Part shown: positions 39,059 through 48,900 of the stretch, in pieces | How positions within the stretch are numbered: the stretch's first letter is position 1 | Layout of the letters: every line of letters starts with the position of its first letter | NCBI GenBank assembly: GCA_949471785.1 | Contig: CASWRE010000012.1 | Coordinates: 1-64,000 of the forward strand | Direction of reading: 5' to 3' | Source of the DNA: an uncultured Lachnospiraceae bacterium | GTDB taxonomy: Bacteria > Bacillota > Clostridia > Lachnospirales > Lachnospiraceae | Length of the DNA: 64,000 bases | Position numbers and translations under genes: made by a program | Notes under the pieces: model-generated | What the model was told of the DNA's origin: nothing | Database searches by the model: none | The model's input: only the letters and a program-made list of their open reading frames with translations

Positions 39059-39640
39059 TCAGTAGGATGTTACGGTAGAGTGTCCGTAATAGTATTTGCC
39101 GTTATGCTTGTGCTTCTTTGTTTTTTTGCAGTTGTTCACGGTACACTGGCTGTAGACCTTGCCGCTTCCGGCGTGGCCATAATAGTATATGCCGCTGTGT
39201 TTATGCTTTTTAGTCTTTTTGCAGCCGCTTACGGTGCATTGGCTGTAGGTGATCCGGCAGCTGGAATGACCGTAATAGGTTTTGCCGTGATGCCTGTGTC
39301 TTTTAGTCTTTTCGCATCCGGCCACGGTGCATTGGCGGTAGGCGCTGCCTGAGCCGCAGTGTCCGTAATAGGTTTTGCCGTGATGTCTGTGCAGGCCGGT
39401 TTTCTTACATTTTTCTACGGTACACTGACCGTAGGTGATGCATTTTCCGGTGTGGCCGTAATACTGACGGCCGCTGTGGGTATGCGTTCCTGTCCTCCGG
39501 CAGCTGGACATATTGCATGGATGCTGCGCCGCATGAGATGAGCCATGGTGGCCGCCGCCATGATGCCCGTGGGCGGTAACAGTCACAGGCGCCTGCAAAA
39601 GAAGAAGGATGAGGGCGGTAAAAAGAAGAATTTTTTTCAT
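39059..39640 (-). CDS. secreted Cys/His-rich tandem repeat protein
   Basis: Signal peptide MKKILLFTALILLLLQAPVTVTAHG; about five repeats of CTVxxCKKTxxHxHxGxxYYGHxGxxxxYxQ. Confidence 0.85.
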   Translation of the reverse strand: MKKILLFTALILLLLQAPVTVTAHGHHGGGHHGSSHAAQHPCNMSSCRRTGTHTHSGRQYYGHTGKCITYGQCTVEKCKKTGLHRHHGKTYYGHCGSGSAYRQCTVAGCEKTKRHRHHGKTYYGHSSCRITYSQCTVSGCKKTKKHKHSGIYYYGHAGSGKVYSQCTVNNCKKTKKHKHNGKYYYGHSTVTSY

Positions 39641-39647
39641 GATACGG

Positions 39648-40007
39648 TTACCTCCTGTGCTGGTCAATCAGTTTTTTAAGTTCCAGGGCTTCCTGCCCGG
39701 AGATGGCTTTCCCGTCAAAAAAGGAAGTGAGAAACTGGGGCAGGGAACCTCCGAAGGTGTGATCCACAAAATGTCTGCTGGCAAAAGCCTGTACCTGCTC
39801 CTTGGGGATGCACGAGGAAACGACGGTGTCCTCATTCCGTGCCAGGCCTTTTGTGCAAAGCTTTTTCAGCGTTGTGTAGGTGGTGGATTTTTTCCATCCC
39901 AGAATTTCGGAACAGTGATCCACCAGACTGCGGGACGTGAGCGGTTCGTAATCCCAGATGACACACATAAAACGGTAATCACTTTCACATAATTTTAGTA
40001 ATTCCAT
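39648..40007 (-). CDS. BlaI/MecI-family transcriptional regulator
   Basis: MELLKLCESDYRFMCVIWDYEPLTSRSLVDHCSEILGWKKSTTYTTLKKLCTKGLA. Confidence 0.9.
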   Translation of the reverse strand: MELLKLCESDYRFMCVIWDYEPLTSRSLVDHCSEILGWKKSTTYTTLKKLCTKGLARNEDTVVSSCIPKEQVQAFASRHFVDHTFGGSLPQFLTSFFDGKAISGQEALELKKLIDQHRR

Positions 40008-40019
40008 AGAGTCCTCCTT

Positions 40020-40075
40020 TGGTCGGCGATTACCGACCACGAGTATAGTCTATAACAACCGACCGGCTTTGTCAA
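40020..40075 (-). promoter_or_regulatory. promoter with overlapping GGTCGG operator half-sites for the 39648-40007 regulator
   Basis: Minus strand TTGACA (40070-40075), 17 bp, TAGACT (40047-40052); TGGTCGG-N6-CCGACCA at 40020-40039; further CCGACC at 40059-40064. Confidence 0.6.
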
Positions 40076-40097
40076 GGGTGAAAAAGTAAAAAATAGG

Positions 40098-40124
40098 GTA
40101 ACTGTGAAGGTACTGAACAGTTAC
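40098..40124. repeat. 27-bp dispersed palindromic repeat, identical to 19900-19926
   Basis: GTAACTGTGAAGGTACTGAACAGTTAC. Confidence 0.85.
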
Positions 40125-40241
40125 AAAATCAGAAGTTTGTGATCGGAAAATAAATCCGGCGTCAATCAAAAATCATTTTCTATATAAACTGAGACAATTT
40201 CCTTGTAAAACAGCGAAGGATCTGGTAAGATAAAAACGAAC

Positions 40242-40673
40242 GTGACTACAAAATTAGACAATACGGTGATAAGGGAAAGGATGAAGCATATGTTTGGGAA
40301 AAGGATTCTCAGCGAGTGCGAAGAAGTAATTATGAAAGCGGTGTGGGACGCGGGGGAAGATATATCCATCCCCGATCTGATCACGGTACTTCGGGAACAG
40401 TACGGGAAAGACTACCAGAGGACGACGGTGGTAACATTTTTGTCCCGGTTGGCCGGTAAGGACTATGTGGAAACATTTCGCAGAGGCCGACTGTCCTATG
40501 CCCGCCCGTTAAAAAGTGAAGAAGAATATAAGTCTTATCTTGCCGGAAGAGAGTTGAATCGGTGGTTCAGGGACGACGCTTCGGATTATGTGTCTTCTCT
40601 TTTGAAAGAAAGAGGGATATCTAAGGAGGAAAAGGAGAAAATCAGGAGGCTGCTGGATGAACTGGACGATTAA
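40242..40673 (+). CDS. BlaI/MecI/CopY-family transcriptional regulator
   Basis: LSECEEVIMKAVWDAGEDISIPDLITVLREQYGKDYQRTTVVTFLSRLAGKDYVETFRRGRLSYARPL. Confidence 0.93.
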   Translation: MTTKLDNTVIRERMKHMFGKRILSECEEVIMKAVWDAGEDISIPDLITVLREQYGKDYQRTTVVTFLSRLAGKDYVETFRRGRLSYARPLKSEEEYKSYLAGRELNRWFRDDASDYVSSLLKERGISKEEKEKIRRLLDELDD

Positions 40674-42033
40674 TCTGATGGGCTGCATGGCGCTTACCGC
40701 ATTGACCGGCGGCATTTTTCTGGCGGCCTGGCTGTGTCTGAAATGGGCTGCGGAAAAGCGGGGGTATATTGAATTTCTGTACAGGGCTTTATGGCCGGCG
40801 ACGCTTTTTTTCCTGGTCCCGGCCGCCTTCCTCTGCTGTCTGTTCCGGGCCCGGACGGGGGAATATGCGGGGACGGGGGCCTGGCCCGGCTGCTTTTCCC
40901 CGTCTATAAAGATGATGGGAGAAAGGGCCGCGGGGGTCTGGCTCTGCGGAGCGGCTCTGCTGCTGCTTTTGTATGGCGTGGATTTTTTGCGGTACCGCTA
41001 TCAGATCAGGAATAAGATCCGGTGCGGTGGGATGAAATACGCCGTCTTCTGCCGGACGCTGGAAGAACTGGGTCTGTCGGAGGGAAAAGTAGGATTGTAT
41101 GAATCCTATCACGTGAGGACGCCGATGGTCACGGGTCTGTGGCGGCCGAAGGTGCTCCTGCCGGCGGGGGAATATGGAGAAAAGGAGCTGCAGGTCATTT
41201 TTCTCCATGAATTGAGCCATTACAGACAAAAAGACTTGTGGCTGAAAAGCATCCTGCGGATGGCCGTGATTTGGCAGTGGTTTAATCCTGCCGTATGGGT
41301 ATTGAGGATGCTGGTATGGCGTTGGAGCGAGTATGCCTGTGACAGCTGTGTATGCAGGAAAACGGGAAAAGCAGGAGAATATTTTGGTGTGATTCTGTCC
41401 CTTACAGAGCCTGCCAGGGGATGGACAGATGGCGGCAGGTCGCTGCTGCTTGCCCATAAGCATGAATTAACCCGGAGAGTGGAAAAAATGAAAAAATGTT
41501 TCAAAAAGGAATTGCCGAAAATGAGGTGGGTATACGGCTTATGTACGGCCCTGCTGTTGTGCGGCACGGTATCGGTCTATGCGTCTTCGGAGGGGCTGCT
41601 TGCCGGATATGACAGATGGTATGAAGAGACGGATGTGGCTCTTGAGGAGGAAGGGCAGCCCTTTGAGGAGATGACGGAATATGAGGAAACCGGGGACAAC
41701 GGTCTGGTCGAGGAAATGGATGAATCGGCGGCGTTGCAGCCCGGGGCGAGATCCGGGAATATGGAGTGGACGGTAAAGGCCGACAAACGGAAGACCAGCG
41801 CGGGCTTTTCGGCGAAATCGGGACAGACCATCGAAATAACGGTGATACTTTTGCCAACGGATCTATCTACTAATGTCGGTATTATTGAGCCGGACGGAAC
41901 GCGAAGATATGTGACTGGCAAAAGAGCGGTTTCCCATGATTTCAAATTGGACCAAACTGGTACATATAAAATCTTTATTGAAAATAAGAATTCAAAATCG
42001 ATTAAAGCAACTGTTTCATATGCCGTAAAATAG
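40657..42033 (+). CDS. M56 family metallopeptidase (BlaR1-like) with C-terminal beta-sandwich-like domain
   Basis: VIFLHELSHYRQKDLWLKSILRMAVIWQWFNPAVW; C-terminal SGQTIEITVILLPTDLSTNVGIIEPDGTRRYVTG...TGTYKIFIENKNSK. Confidence 0.92.
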   Translation: MNWTINLMGCMALTALTGGIFLAAWLCLKWAAEKRGYIEFLYRALWPATLFFLVPAAFLCCLFRARTGEYAGTGAWPGCFSPSIKMMGERAAGVWLCGAALLLLLYGVDFLRYRYQIRNKIRCGGMKYAVFCRTLEELGLSEGKVGLYESYHVRTPMVTGLWRPKVLLPAGEYGEKELQVIFLHELSHYRQKDLWLKSILRMAVIWQWFNPAVWVLRMLVWRWSEYACDSCVCRKTGKAGEYFGVILSLTEPARGWTDGGRSLLLAHKHELTRRVEKMKKCFKKELPKMRWVYGLCTALLLCGTVSVYASSEGLLAGYDRWYEETDVALEEEGQPFEEMTEYEETGDNGLVEEMDESAALQPGARSGNMEWTVKADKRKTSAGFSAKSGQTIEITVILLPTDLSTNVGIIEPDGTRRYVTGKRAVSHDFKLDQTGTYKIFIENKNSKSIKATVSYAVK

Positions 42034-42280
42034 TGGGTTAAAAAAATGTTTTCTATCTTTTTTGGAAACTGAAAAGTTTGTGATATTAGTTATACACGAA
42101 AAGCAGGATTGATCGAATGCTTCGGCCTTTCCCAGTGCGCAATGGGTGATATTGTTCAGACCGGATTCGTTCTTTCAATAAAAAGGGATTCTTGCCGGCT
42201 TTGAGCAATGGCAGAGGCAGGATGCAAAAAACAAATGGCATGTGCGGATAACCCGCATGCCAAGAAGGGAGAAATAAGAA

Positions 42281-42700
42281 ATGAAAAGAATCATGAGTAA
42301 CATCGCATTGGTTTTGACAATGGCCGTTTTGTTTTCCGTCAATGTGTCGGCTGCCATCAAAGATCCAATAACTAAGACGATTGATCTGCCGAAAAATCAA
42401 AAATGGGTGTCCTGCTCGGCAACGAGAACTGGAGACTATGATTTTTGCTATGCCAAGTGTCAGTCTGTTTATTCAACGACATCATCGGATAATTTTACGC
42501 GGATTCAGGCGCGGGTAGTGAATTCATCAGGAACTCGTATATCAGTAGATAGTAAATACATATTGAGTGAGAAGGACGCAGGAAGCGCGGTAATGAACAT
42601 AAAAAGAGGTTATTTAAGCGCAAAAAGTATTAAATTCCAATTTCGTGGAAACAAACCGGAGTATGCGGCCCGGGCAAAAGTATTCTACAATGTAATGTAA
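42281..42700 (+). CDS. small secreted protein of unknown function
   Basis: 139 aa; signal peptide MKRIMSNIALVLTMAVLFSVNVSA; upstream of ABC transporter genes. Confidence 0.7.
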   Translation: MKRIMSNIALVLTMAVLFSVNVSAAIKDPITKTIDLPKNQKWVSCSATRTGDYDFCYAKCQSVYSTTSSDNFTRIQARVVNSSGTRISVDSKYILSEKDAGSAVMNIKRGYLSAKSIKFQFRGNKPEYAARAKVFYNVM

Positions 42701-42752
42701 AAATGTTTTCCGGAGCCGGGGGATTTCCCGGCTCCGGAGAAAAGAGGGTAAG

Positions 42753-43601
42753 ATGACGGAAAAAAAATATGGTTTTATATCCATGGTCAGATATCAGTGC
42801 GCTGTTCAGATCAGGCGGAAAGAAACAGTAATTGTATTTTACGTAGTATCTCTTTTTGTTTTTATGAATTTTGTGACAAATGTTTTTTCATTTTGGGGCA
42901 AAGATGTGATGGAAATGTACCACCCAATGAAATTACTGCTGCTGGGCAGCGACAGCGGGGCGGCGGGCTTTTATTTTTTGCAGTGTTATCCGATACTGGT
43001 CTCCATCCCGGCGGGTTTTTCTTTTTGGAAGGACAGGATGTCCGGAGAGGTGGTTCTGCAGGTGGCCCGTACCAATAAAAAGGATTACTTTTTTGGAAAG
43101 GCAGCGGCTGTATTTTTGGTATCTTTCTGTGTGTTTGCCCTTCCTCTGCTTACAGAAATTGCGCTCAACTGCTTGGCTTTCCCGCTGCATGCAACAGGAG
43201 ATACAGTGGGCGAAAGTGTATATGATCCATACTATATAGAAACAGTAAAACAGTATATGTTCAGCGGATTATATATCTGGTCTCCCTATGCGTATGCGAT
43301 AGCTTTTGTCCTGTTATTTGGCATGATATCCGGTGTTCTGGGAGTGTTGACCATGGCGGTATCCACTTTTTCGATTCGGTTTAGGGTCATTTTACTGATG
43401 CCTGCGTATTTTCTGCTGTATGGAACCGGCCATGTGGGAAAGCTTCTGCATCTTCCCTTTGACACGGAATATTTCCTTTACCTGGGTATGTACTCGGGGG
43501 GAAGGCTCAGTGCGGCGGCCATGTTCGGGCTGATGGCCGTGCTGCTTTTGGGTTCTGTCGGGGTGATTCATGTTAGGGCAAAAGAGGATCTGTTGAGATG
43601 A
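42753..43601 (+). CDS. ABC-2 type membrane protein (permease)
   Basis: Multi-TM; in the same gene string as the ATPase at 44435. Confidence 0.75.
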   Translation: MTEKKYGFISMVRYQCAVQIRRKETVIVFYVVSLFVFMNFVTNVFSFWGKDVMEMYHPMKLLLLGSDSGAAGFYFLQCYPILVSIPAGFSFWKDRMSGEVVLQVARTNKKDYFFGKAAAVFLVSFCVFALPLLTEIALNCLAFPLHATGDTVGESVYDPYYIETVKQYMFSGLYIWSPYAYAIAFVLLFGMISGVLGVLTMAVSTFSIRFRVILLMPAYFLLYGTGHVGKLLHLPFDTEYFLYLGMYSGGRLSAAAMFGLMAVLLLGSVGVIHVRAKEDLLR

Positions 43602-44431
43602 ACGATATAGGGAAATGCCTTTTGGGGGCGGGAATATGGGGAGGCTATAAAGGGGTCAGTATGCTGGGAAGCGAAATGCTTGCGGAACAGCAGACGGTTC
43701 GTGGCGCGGAGCTTTTGCTTTTCACTAATTTTGGACTGGAACTGCCGGTGCAGCCGGTATATCTGATCATGTTGTCTCTGGAGATGCTGCCTTTTTTTCT
43801 GTTCCAGATGCTGTTTGGCATACGGATTTACAGGCACTATTGTACGGCCAGCGTATACTTTTTTTCCCGTTGTACACATAAAGTCCGTTGGTTTGTAAAA
43901 GAAGCGGCGGCTTTATACGTGCTGGCTGTACTGTATGCGTTTACAATGCTGTCTGTCGGTTGCCTGATTTTCGGCGGGGCAAGGGTCGTCCGATGGGATA
44001 TCGGCGGGGCCGTGATGTTTGTATATGAACTGGCACTGGTGTCACTGTGGCTGTTTTTGACGACCGTAACGGTAAATCTGCTGGCCATCCGATGGGAGAG
44101 CGGTACGGGTTTTGGCGCGGTTGCCTGTATGCAGCTGGGATGTATTGCGCTGTTAAATATTTGGAACACAATTCTGCCTCTGGAAGATGTGGCCGATGCA
44201 GAACGGAACGCGGCATTACTGCGGATCAATCCCATATCCCATTTGGTTCTTTGCTGGCACAGCAGCAGTATGGAAGGAATCAATCAATATATCGATCAAT
44301 ATGGAATTTATTTTGATTTAAATGAATCGGTGATTGTACTTTTCCTGCTTTCTTTAGGAGTGTGTATAGCCGGAGGATATATGGTTAAGAACCAGGAAGT
44401 GATCCTGACCAACCGTGAGGAGGGGAGATAG
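43598..44431 (+). CDS. ABC transporter-associated membrane protein
   Basis: Multi-TM; overlaps 42753-43601 and precedes the ATPase. Confidence 0.7.
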   Translation: MNDIGKCLLGAGIWGGYKGVSMLGSEMLAEQQTVRGAELLLFTNFGLELPVQPVYLIMLSLEMLPFFLFQMLFGIRIYRHYCTASVYFFSRCTHKVRWFVKEAAALYVLAVLYAFTMLSVGCLIFGGARVVRWDIGGAVMFVYELALVSLWLFLTTVTVNLLAIRWESGTGFGAVACMQLGCIALLNIWNTILPLEDVADAERNAALLRINPISHLVLCWHSSSMEGINQYIDQYGIYFDLNESVIVLFLLSLGVCIAGGYMVKNQEVILTNREEGR

Positions 44432-44434
44432 ACG

Positions 44435-45076
44435 ATGGAATTAGCAGTGAAAAATATCACGAAGACAATAAAAGGCAGGGAAATCCTTTCGGACATTACC
44501 ATGACGCTGTATTCCGGAAAGGTGTACGGTTTTGTCGGGCGGAACGGGTCGGGAAAGACTATGCTGTTTCGGGCCATTTCAGGATTGATGGGCATTGATG
44601 CGGGTGAAATCTGCCTGGACGGCCGGGTACTGCACAGAGATATGGATATCCTGCCCCATATGGGGATTATTTTGGAAAATGCGGGATTGTATCCCGAATA
44701 TACGGGCGTCCGGAACCTTCAGATCCTGGGGAAGCTTACCGGGGTAACTCCGGAAGCCATACGGGAGGCCATTATACGGGTGGGGCTTGACCCGGACGAT
44801 AAGCGTACCTATCAGAAATATTCACTGGGAATGAAGCAGCGTATCATCATTGCCCAGGCCATCATGGAAAAGCCGGACATCCTGCTTTTGGACGAGCCCA
44901 CCAACGCCCTGGATGAGAGCGGCGTAGAACAGATCCGGAAAGTGGTCGGGGAGGAAAAGGAGAGGGGGGCTCTGGTATTGCTGGCAAGCCATAATAAAGA
45001 GGATATCAGGCTTTTGGCGGATGAAATATTTTTGATGGAAAGCGGCAGGCTTCGGAAAGGAGATGGCGGACAGTGA
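44435..45076 (+). CDS. ABC transporter ATP-binding protein
   Basis: GFVGRNGSGKTMLFRAISGLM; YSLGMKQRIIIAQAIMEKPDILLLDEPTNALDESG. Confidence 0.95.
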   Translation: MELAVKNITKTIKGREILSDITMTLYSGKVYGFVGRNGSGKTMLFRAISGLMGIDAGEICLDGRVLHRDMDILPHMGIILENAGLYPEYTGVRNLQILGKLTGVTPEAIREAIIRVGLDPDDKRTYQKYSLGMKQRIIIAQAIMEKPDILLLDEPTNALDESGVEQIRKVVGEEKERGALVLLASHNKEDIRLLADEIFLMESGRLRKGDGGQ

Positions 45077-45753
45077 AAAAATGGAGGGATTTATCTGCGC
45101 TTTTGTATATGCCCCTTGCGATCATGGCTGTCGCGGCAGTCGTTTTGGGATTGGCCGGCCGGCGAAGCCATACGGATTACGGGGCGATGCCCAACTGCAT
45201 AGAAATGTTCCAGCCGGCGGAGATACCGGAAAGTTTTGCGGTTTCTGTATCGGAACGACTGAAAACTGAGCTTCCTGAAAGCAATATCGTTTTAAAAGTG
45301 CGGGCGACGGGAGAACAGAAATATATGTTTCAGATTTTTCAGCAGGGGGCGCAGGTGACGCAGATATTCAAAGGCCCAGAGGATCTGCAGGATCAGGTAA
45401 TCTGGCTGACTGATTCCTCATGGAGGCTGTATCCGGATGGGATGCAGGCAGATACGGGATTTGTGAATTTGATGCGGGAGGGAAAGGAGTATCTTGTTTT
45501 CCTGGACGGGGAAATGGATACGACTGCGGCGCGGCAGGACCGCCCGGTATATAGGGCGCTGGAACATTCTTTAATCGCCCCGGTTTTTTGTTATGAAAAT
45601 TTTGAAAATGTGGCCGTGGAGCCGTCGGACGAGGAATGTACGTATGTGCCGTATGAACCGGTAAAGGATAATGAATTTTTTGCCGTCACAGAAAAAGGGA
45701 TAGAGGCCATGGAGGATTTGAAACACAGTATGCTGGCTTTATACGGCGGGTAA
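45073..45753 (+). CDS. membrane-anchored/secreted protein of unknown function, translationally coupled to the ABC ATPase
   Basis: N-terminal TM LLYMPLAIMAVAAVVLGLAG; ATGA-type overlap. Confidence 0.7.
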   Translation: MKKWRDLSALLYMPLAIMAVAAVVLGLAGRRSHTDYGAMPNCIEMFQPAEIPESFAVSVSERLKTELPESNIVLKVRATGEQKYMFQIFQQGAQVTQIFKGPEDLQDQVIWLTDSSWRLYPDGMQADTGFVNLMREGKEYLVFLDGEMDTTAARQDRPVYRALEHSLIAPVFCYENFENVAVEPSDEECTYVPYEPVKDNEFFAVTEKGIEAMEDLKHSMLALYGG

Positions 45754-45947
45754 ATCCATGCCCGGCTGCGGTCTTGGCGTGCAGCTATGCGTTTATATTT
45801 GATTCTGCGCTTGACAGAATTTTCCCCACCCTTTAGAATGGAACACAGGTTTTGATAAAGAGAAGGCCGTCAGGCAGAAAGGTTTGAAAAAAACCGGCTG
45901 CCTGGTCGGCTGATTTTGTGTGGAGAGAATTTTGCGGGGTACGGCGG

Positions 45948-48900
45948 ATGAAAAACTGGAAAGAGGCGTTTTCTCCGGCCACATTGAATATGGGGCGGGA
46001 GTTGTATAAAAGCGGCAGCGTGGTGAATCTGGAGCAGACGGATAAAGGCTATGAGGCCTTTGTCCGGGACAGGGCAGGCTATGCGGTGAAGATCGGCATG
46101 AAGGGCGACGTGGTAAAAAGTATGGCCTGCAGCTGTCCGGTGGCCGGCGGAAAGGGAAACTGCAAGCACATTGCCGCGGTGATTTATGCCGTGCAGCAGA
46201 AGCTCCGCAGAGAGCGGAAAGCCCGGTCGGCAGAGGTAGAGGAGCAGACAAATCAATACAGCTATTTCCAGATGGATGAGCTGCAAAATAAGCTGGGCCT
46301 TGCGGCATCGGATCTTAAAAAGGCCCAAAAGCTGGCGGACGGCGGCTTTGTCCATCTGGATTCGGCGGAGCTGGGCTATACGGAATATGAGGACGCGATG
46401 GTCTGTGTGGTCAGGGGAACATTTGTCAAAAAGAATGTTCATTACGGCGTGTCCCTCAGTATGACGGCCGACCGGGTGCTGACGAAATACTGCGACGTGG
46501 CGGGTTGTAAGTGCGGCGCTTATACCTGGTATGGCAAGAACGAGAAAACCTGCGAACATCTGGCGGCGCTGTTTTTTCTTTTTAAGAAGTATGCGGTTGA
46601 AAACCGTCTGGGCGACGCTACAGATAAGGCGGGAACGCTGATTATCCGCTCTTTTCAGGACAGGCGGGCCGTGGGTGTGGCTGCCAGGGCAGAAGCCCGG
46701 GAACTGCCGCTCCTGGTGCGTCCCCGGGTGGTGCAGAAGGCGGATGGATTCTGGCTGTCCTTTAAGGTGGGAGAGAAGGGCGGGCGGCTTTATCTGATCA
46801 AAAAAATGGAAGAATTTACGGAGCTTGTGGCAACGGGCGGCAACGGGCTCTACGGTTCCACGGCGGTATTTAACCACAGCCTGGAGAATTTTTCGGAGGA
46901 CAGCAGGAAATATATTTCTTTTATTCAGGAAATCGTCAGTGATGAGAAGGAATTTATCCGCCGTTATGTGGATAATTACGGCGGGTACAGGGGGAAAAGC
47001 GGAGTCGGCCAGCAGATCCAGCTTTCGGGCCGGCGGCTGGACATTTTTTATGAGCTGTGCGCCAATGGGGAAGCGGAATATGAAGACCGCACGGTAAAGC
47101 CGGTGAAGAAGGGTTCGCTGGTCTGTGCGGAGGGCAATCCCCGGCTGGAGCTGACCATACAGAAGTATGAGCATGCGGCGACCCATGCGTTTCAGGGTAT
47201 CGAGGTGTCCGGAGAAGTGCCGGCGCTGCTCTGCGGGCAGCAGCATCGGTATTATCTGGAAGATCTGCATCTGTACCGGCTGGAGAAGGATTTTGTCGAG
47301 CATGTGGAGCCGCTGCTGTCGGGCGCCAGATCTCATGCCTTGTCCTTTAAGGTGGGGCGGCAGAAGCTGGCCGCTTTTTATTATACGGTGCTGCCGACGC
47401 TGCGGGACTATGTGGAGATCCGGGAGAAGGACGCCGGGGTGGTGGAGCAGTACCTGCAGCCGGATGTGCGGTTTATCTTTTATCTGGACGCGGTGGATCA
47501 GGATGCGGTCTGCCGTGCCGTGGCCGTGTACGGGGAAGAACAGGTTCCTCTTGCCGATCAGAACGGCCGCCTGCAGGCGGATGTTTTTCGCGATTATTAT
47601 CGGGAATCAGAAGCCCGCGATACGGTAGAACAGTATTTTCCGAAGCTGGATGAGAAGAGCGGGGAATACCATTGCGGTGAGGATGAGGAAGCGGTTTATC
47701 GGGTGCTCAGTGAGGGTGTGCAGGCGCTGATGGCTATGGGAGAGGTACAGAGTACAGATCGCTTTAAGCGGCTGAATGTGTCCCGCAGGACGAAGGTGAC
47801 CGTGGGGGTATCCCTGGAGAGTGGCCTCCTGAATTTGGATATTTCTTCTGAGGATATTTCTCATCAAGAGCTTCTGGAGGTGCTGGCCAGTTATCGGATG
47901 AAGCGCCGTTTCCATCGGCTGAGGAATGGAGATTTTCTCTCGCTGGAGGATGACAATCTGGCCATGCTCAGTGAGATGATGGATGCCCTTCATATGACGC
48001 CGAAGGAGTTTGTGAAGGGCAAAATGCAGATTCCTGCTTATCGGGCGCTGTATCTGGACCGGATGCTGGAGGAAAACGATCATGTGTACAGCAACCGGGA
48101 CAGTCGTTTCAAACAGCTGATTAAAGAGTTCAAGGTGGTATCTGATGCGGATTTTGAGGAACCGCCCACACTGCAAAAGGTGCTGCGCAGATATCAGAAA
48201 ACGGGATTTCGATGGATACGCACCCTGGAGGCCTGCCGTTTCGGCGGAATCCTGGCCGATGATATGGGACTGGGTAAGACGCTGCAGGTGATTACGGCCC
48301 TGCTGTCTCTGAAGCTGGAGGGTCATCTGAAAACATCCCTGGTGGTCTGTCCGGCCTCTCTGGTGTATAATTGGGGAGAGGAATTCGCCCGATTCGCGCC
48401 GGAGCTTTCGGTGTGTCTGGTGACGGGCAATCAGGAGGAGCGCGGCAGGAAGCTGTCGGAATATGCGTCCTGCGATGTACTGGTGACCTCCTATGACCTG
48501 CTGAAAAGGGACATTGTCTCCTATGAGGGCATAAACTTCGGTTATGAGATCATTGATGAAGCCCAGTATATTAAGAATCATACGACGGCGGCGGCCAAGG
48601 CGGTGAAATTGATTCACAGCGATACCCGTTTTGCCCTGACCGGCACGCCGATTGAGAACCGGCTGAGCGAACTGTGGAGTATTTTTGATTATCTGATGCC
48701 GGGATTTCTCTATCGCTATGAGACATTTAAAAAGGAGTTTGAGACGCCCATCGTGCGCAGCAGCGACGAAAAGGCGGCCGAGCGGCTGCGGAAGATGACA
48801 GGCCCATTTATTCTGCGGCGTTTAAAAGGAGATGTGCTCAAAGATCTGCCCGACAAGCTGGAGGAGATCCGGTATGCCCGGTTTGAGGAGGAGCAGCAGC

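Noticed and set aside
37700-39600. CRISPR-like arrays (short repeats in 37.7-38.0 kb and 39.1-39.5 kb)
   Set aside because: Repeats are in frame and encode repeated amino-acid motifs in two minus-strand proteins; no uniform direct repeat/spacer structure and no cas genes.
45870-47336. Long antisense ORF (488 aa, minus strand) opposite the SNF2 helicase
   Set aside because: No recognisable domain or signal; the plus strand encodes an unmistakable SWIM-SNF2 protein.
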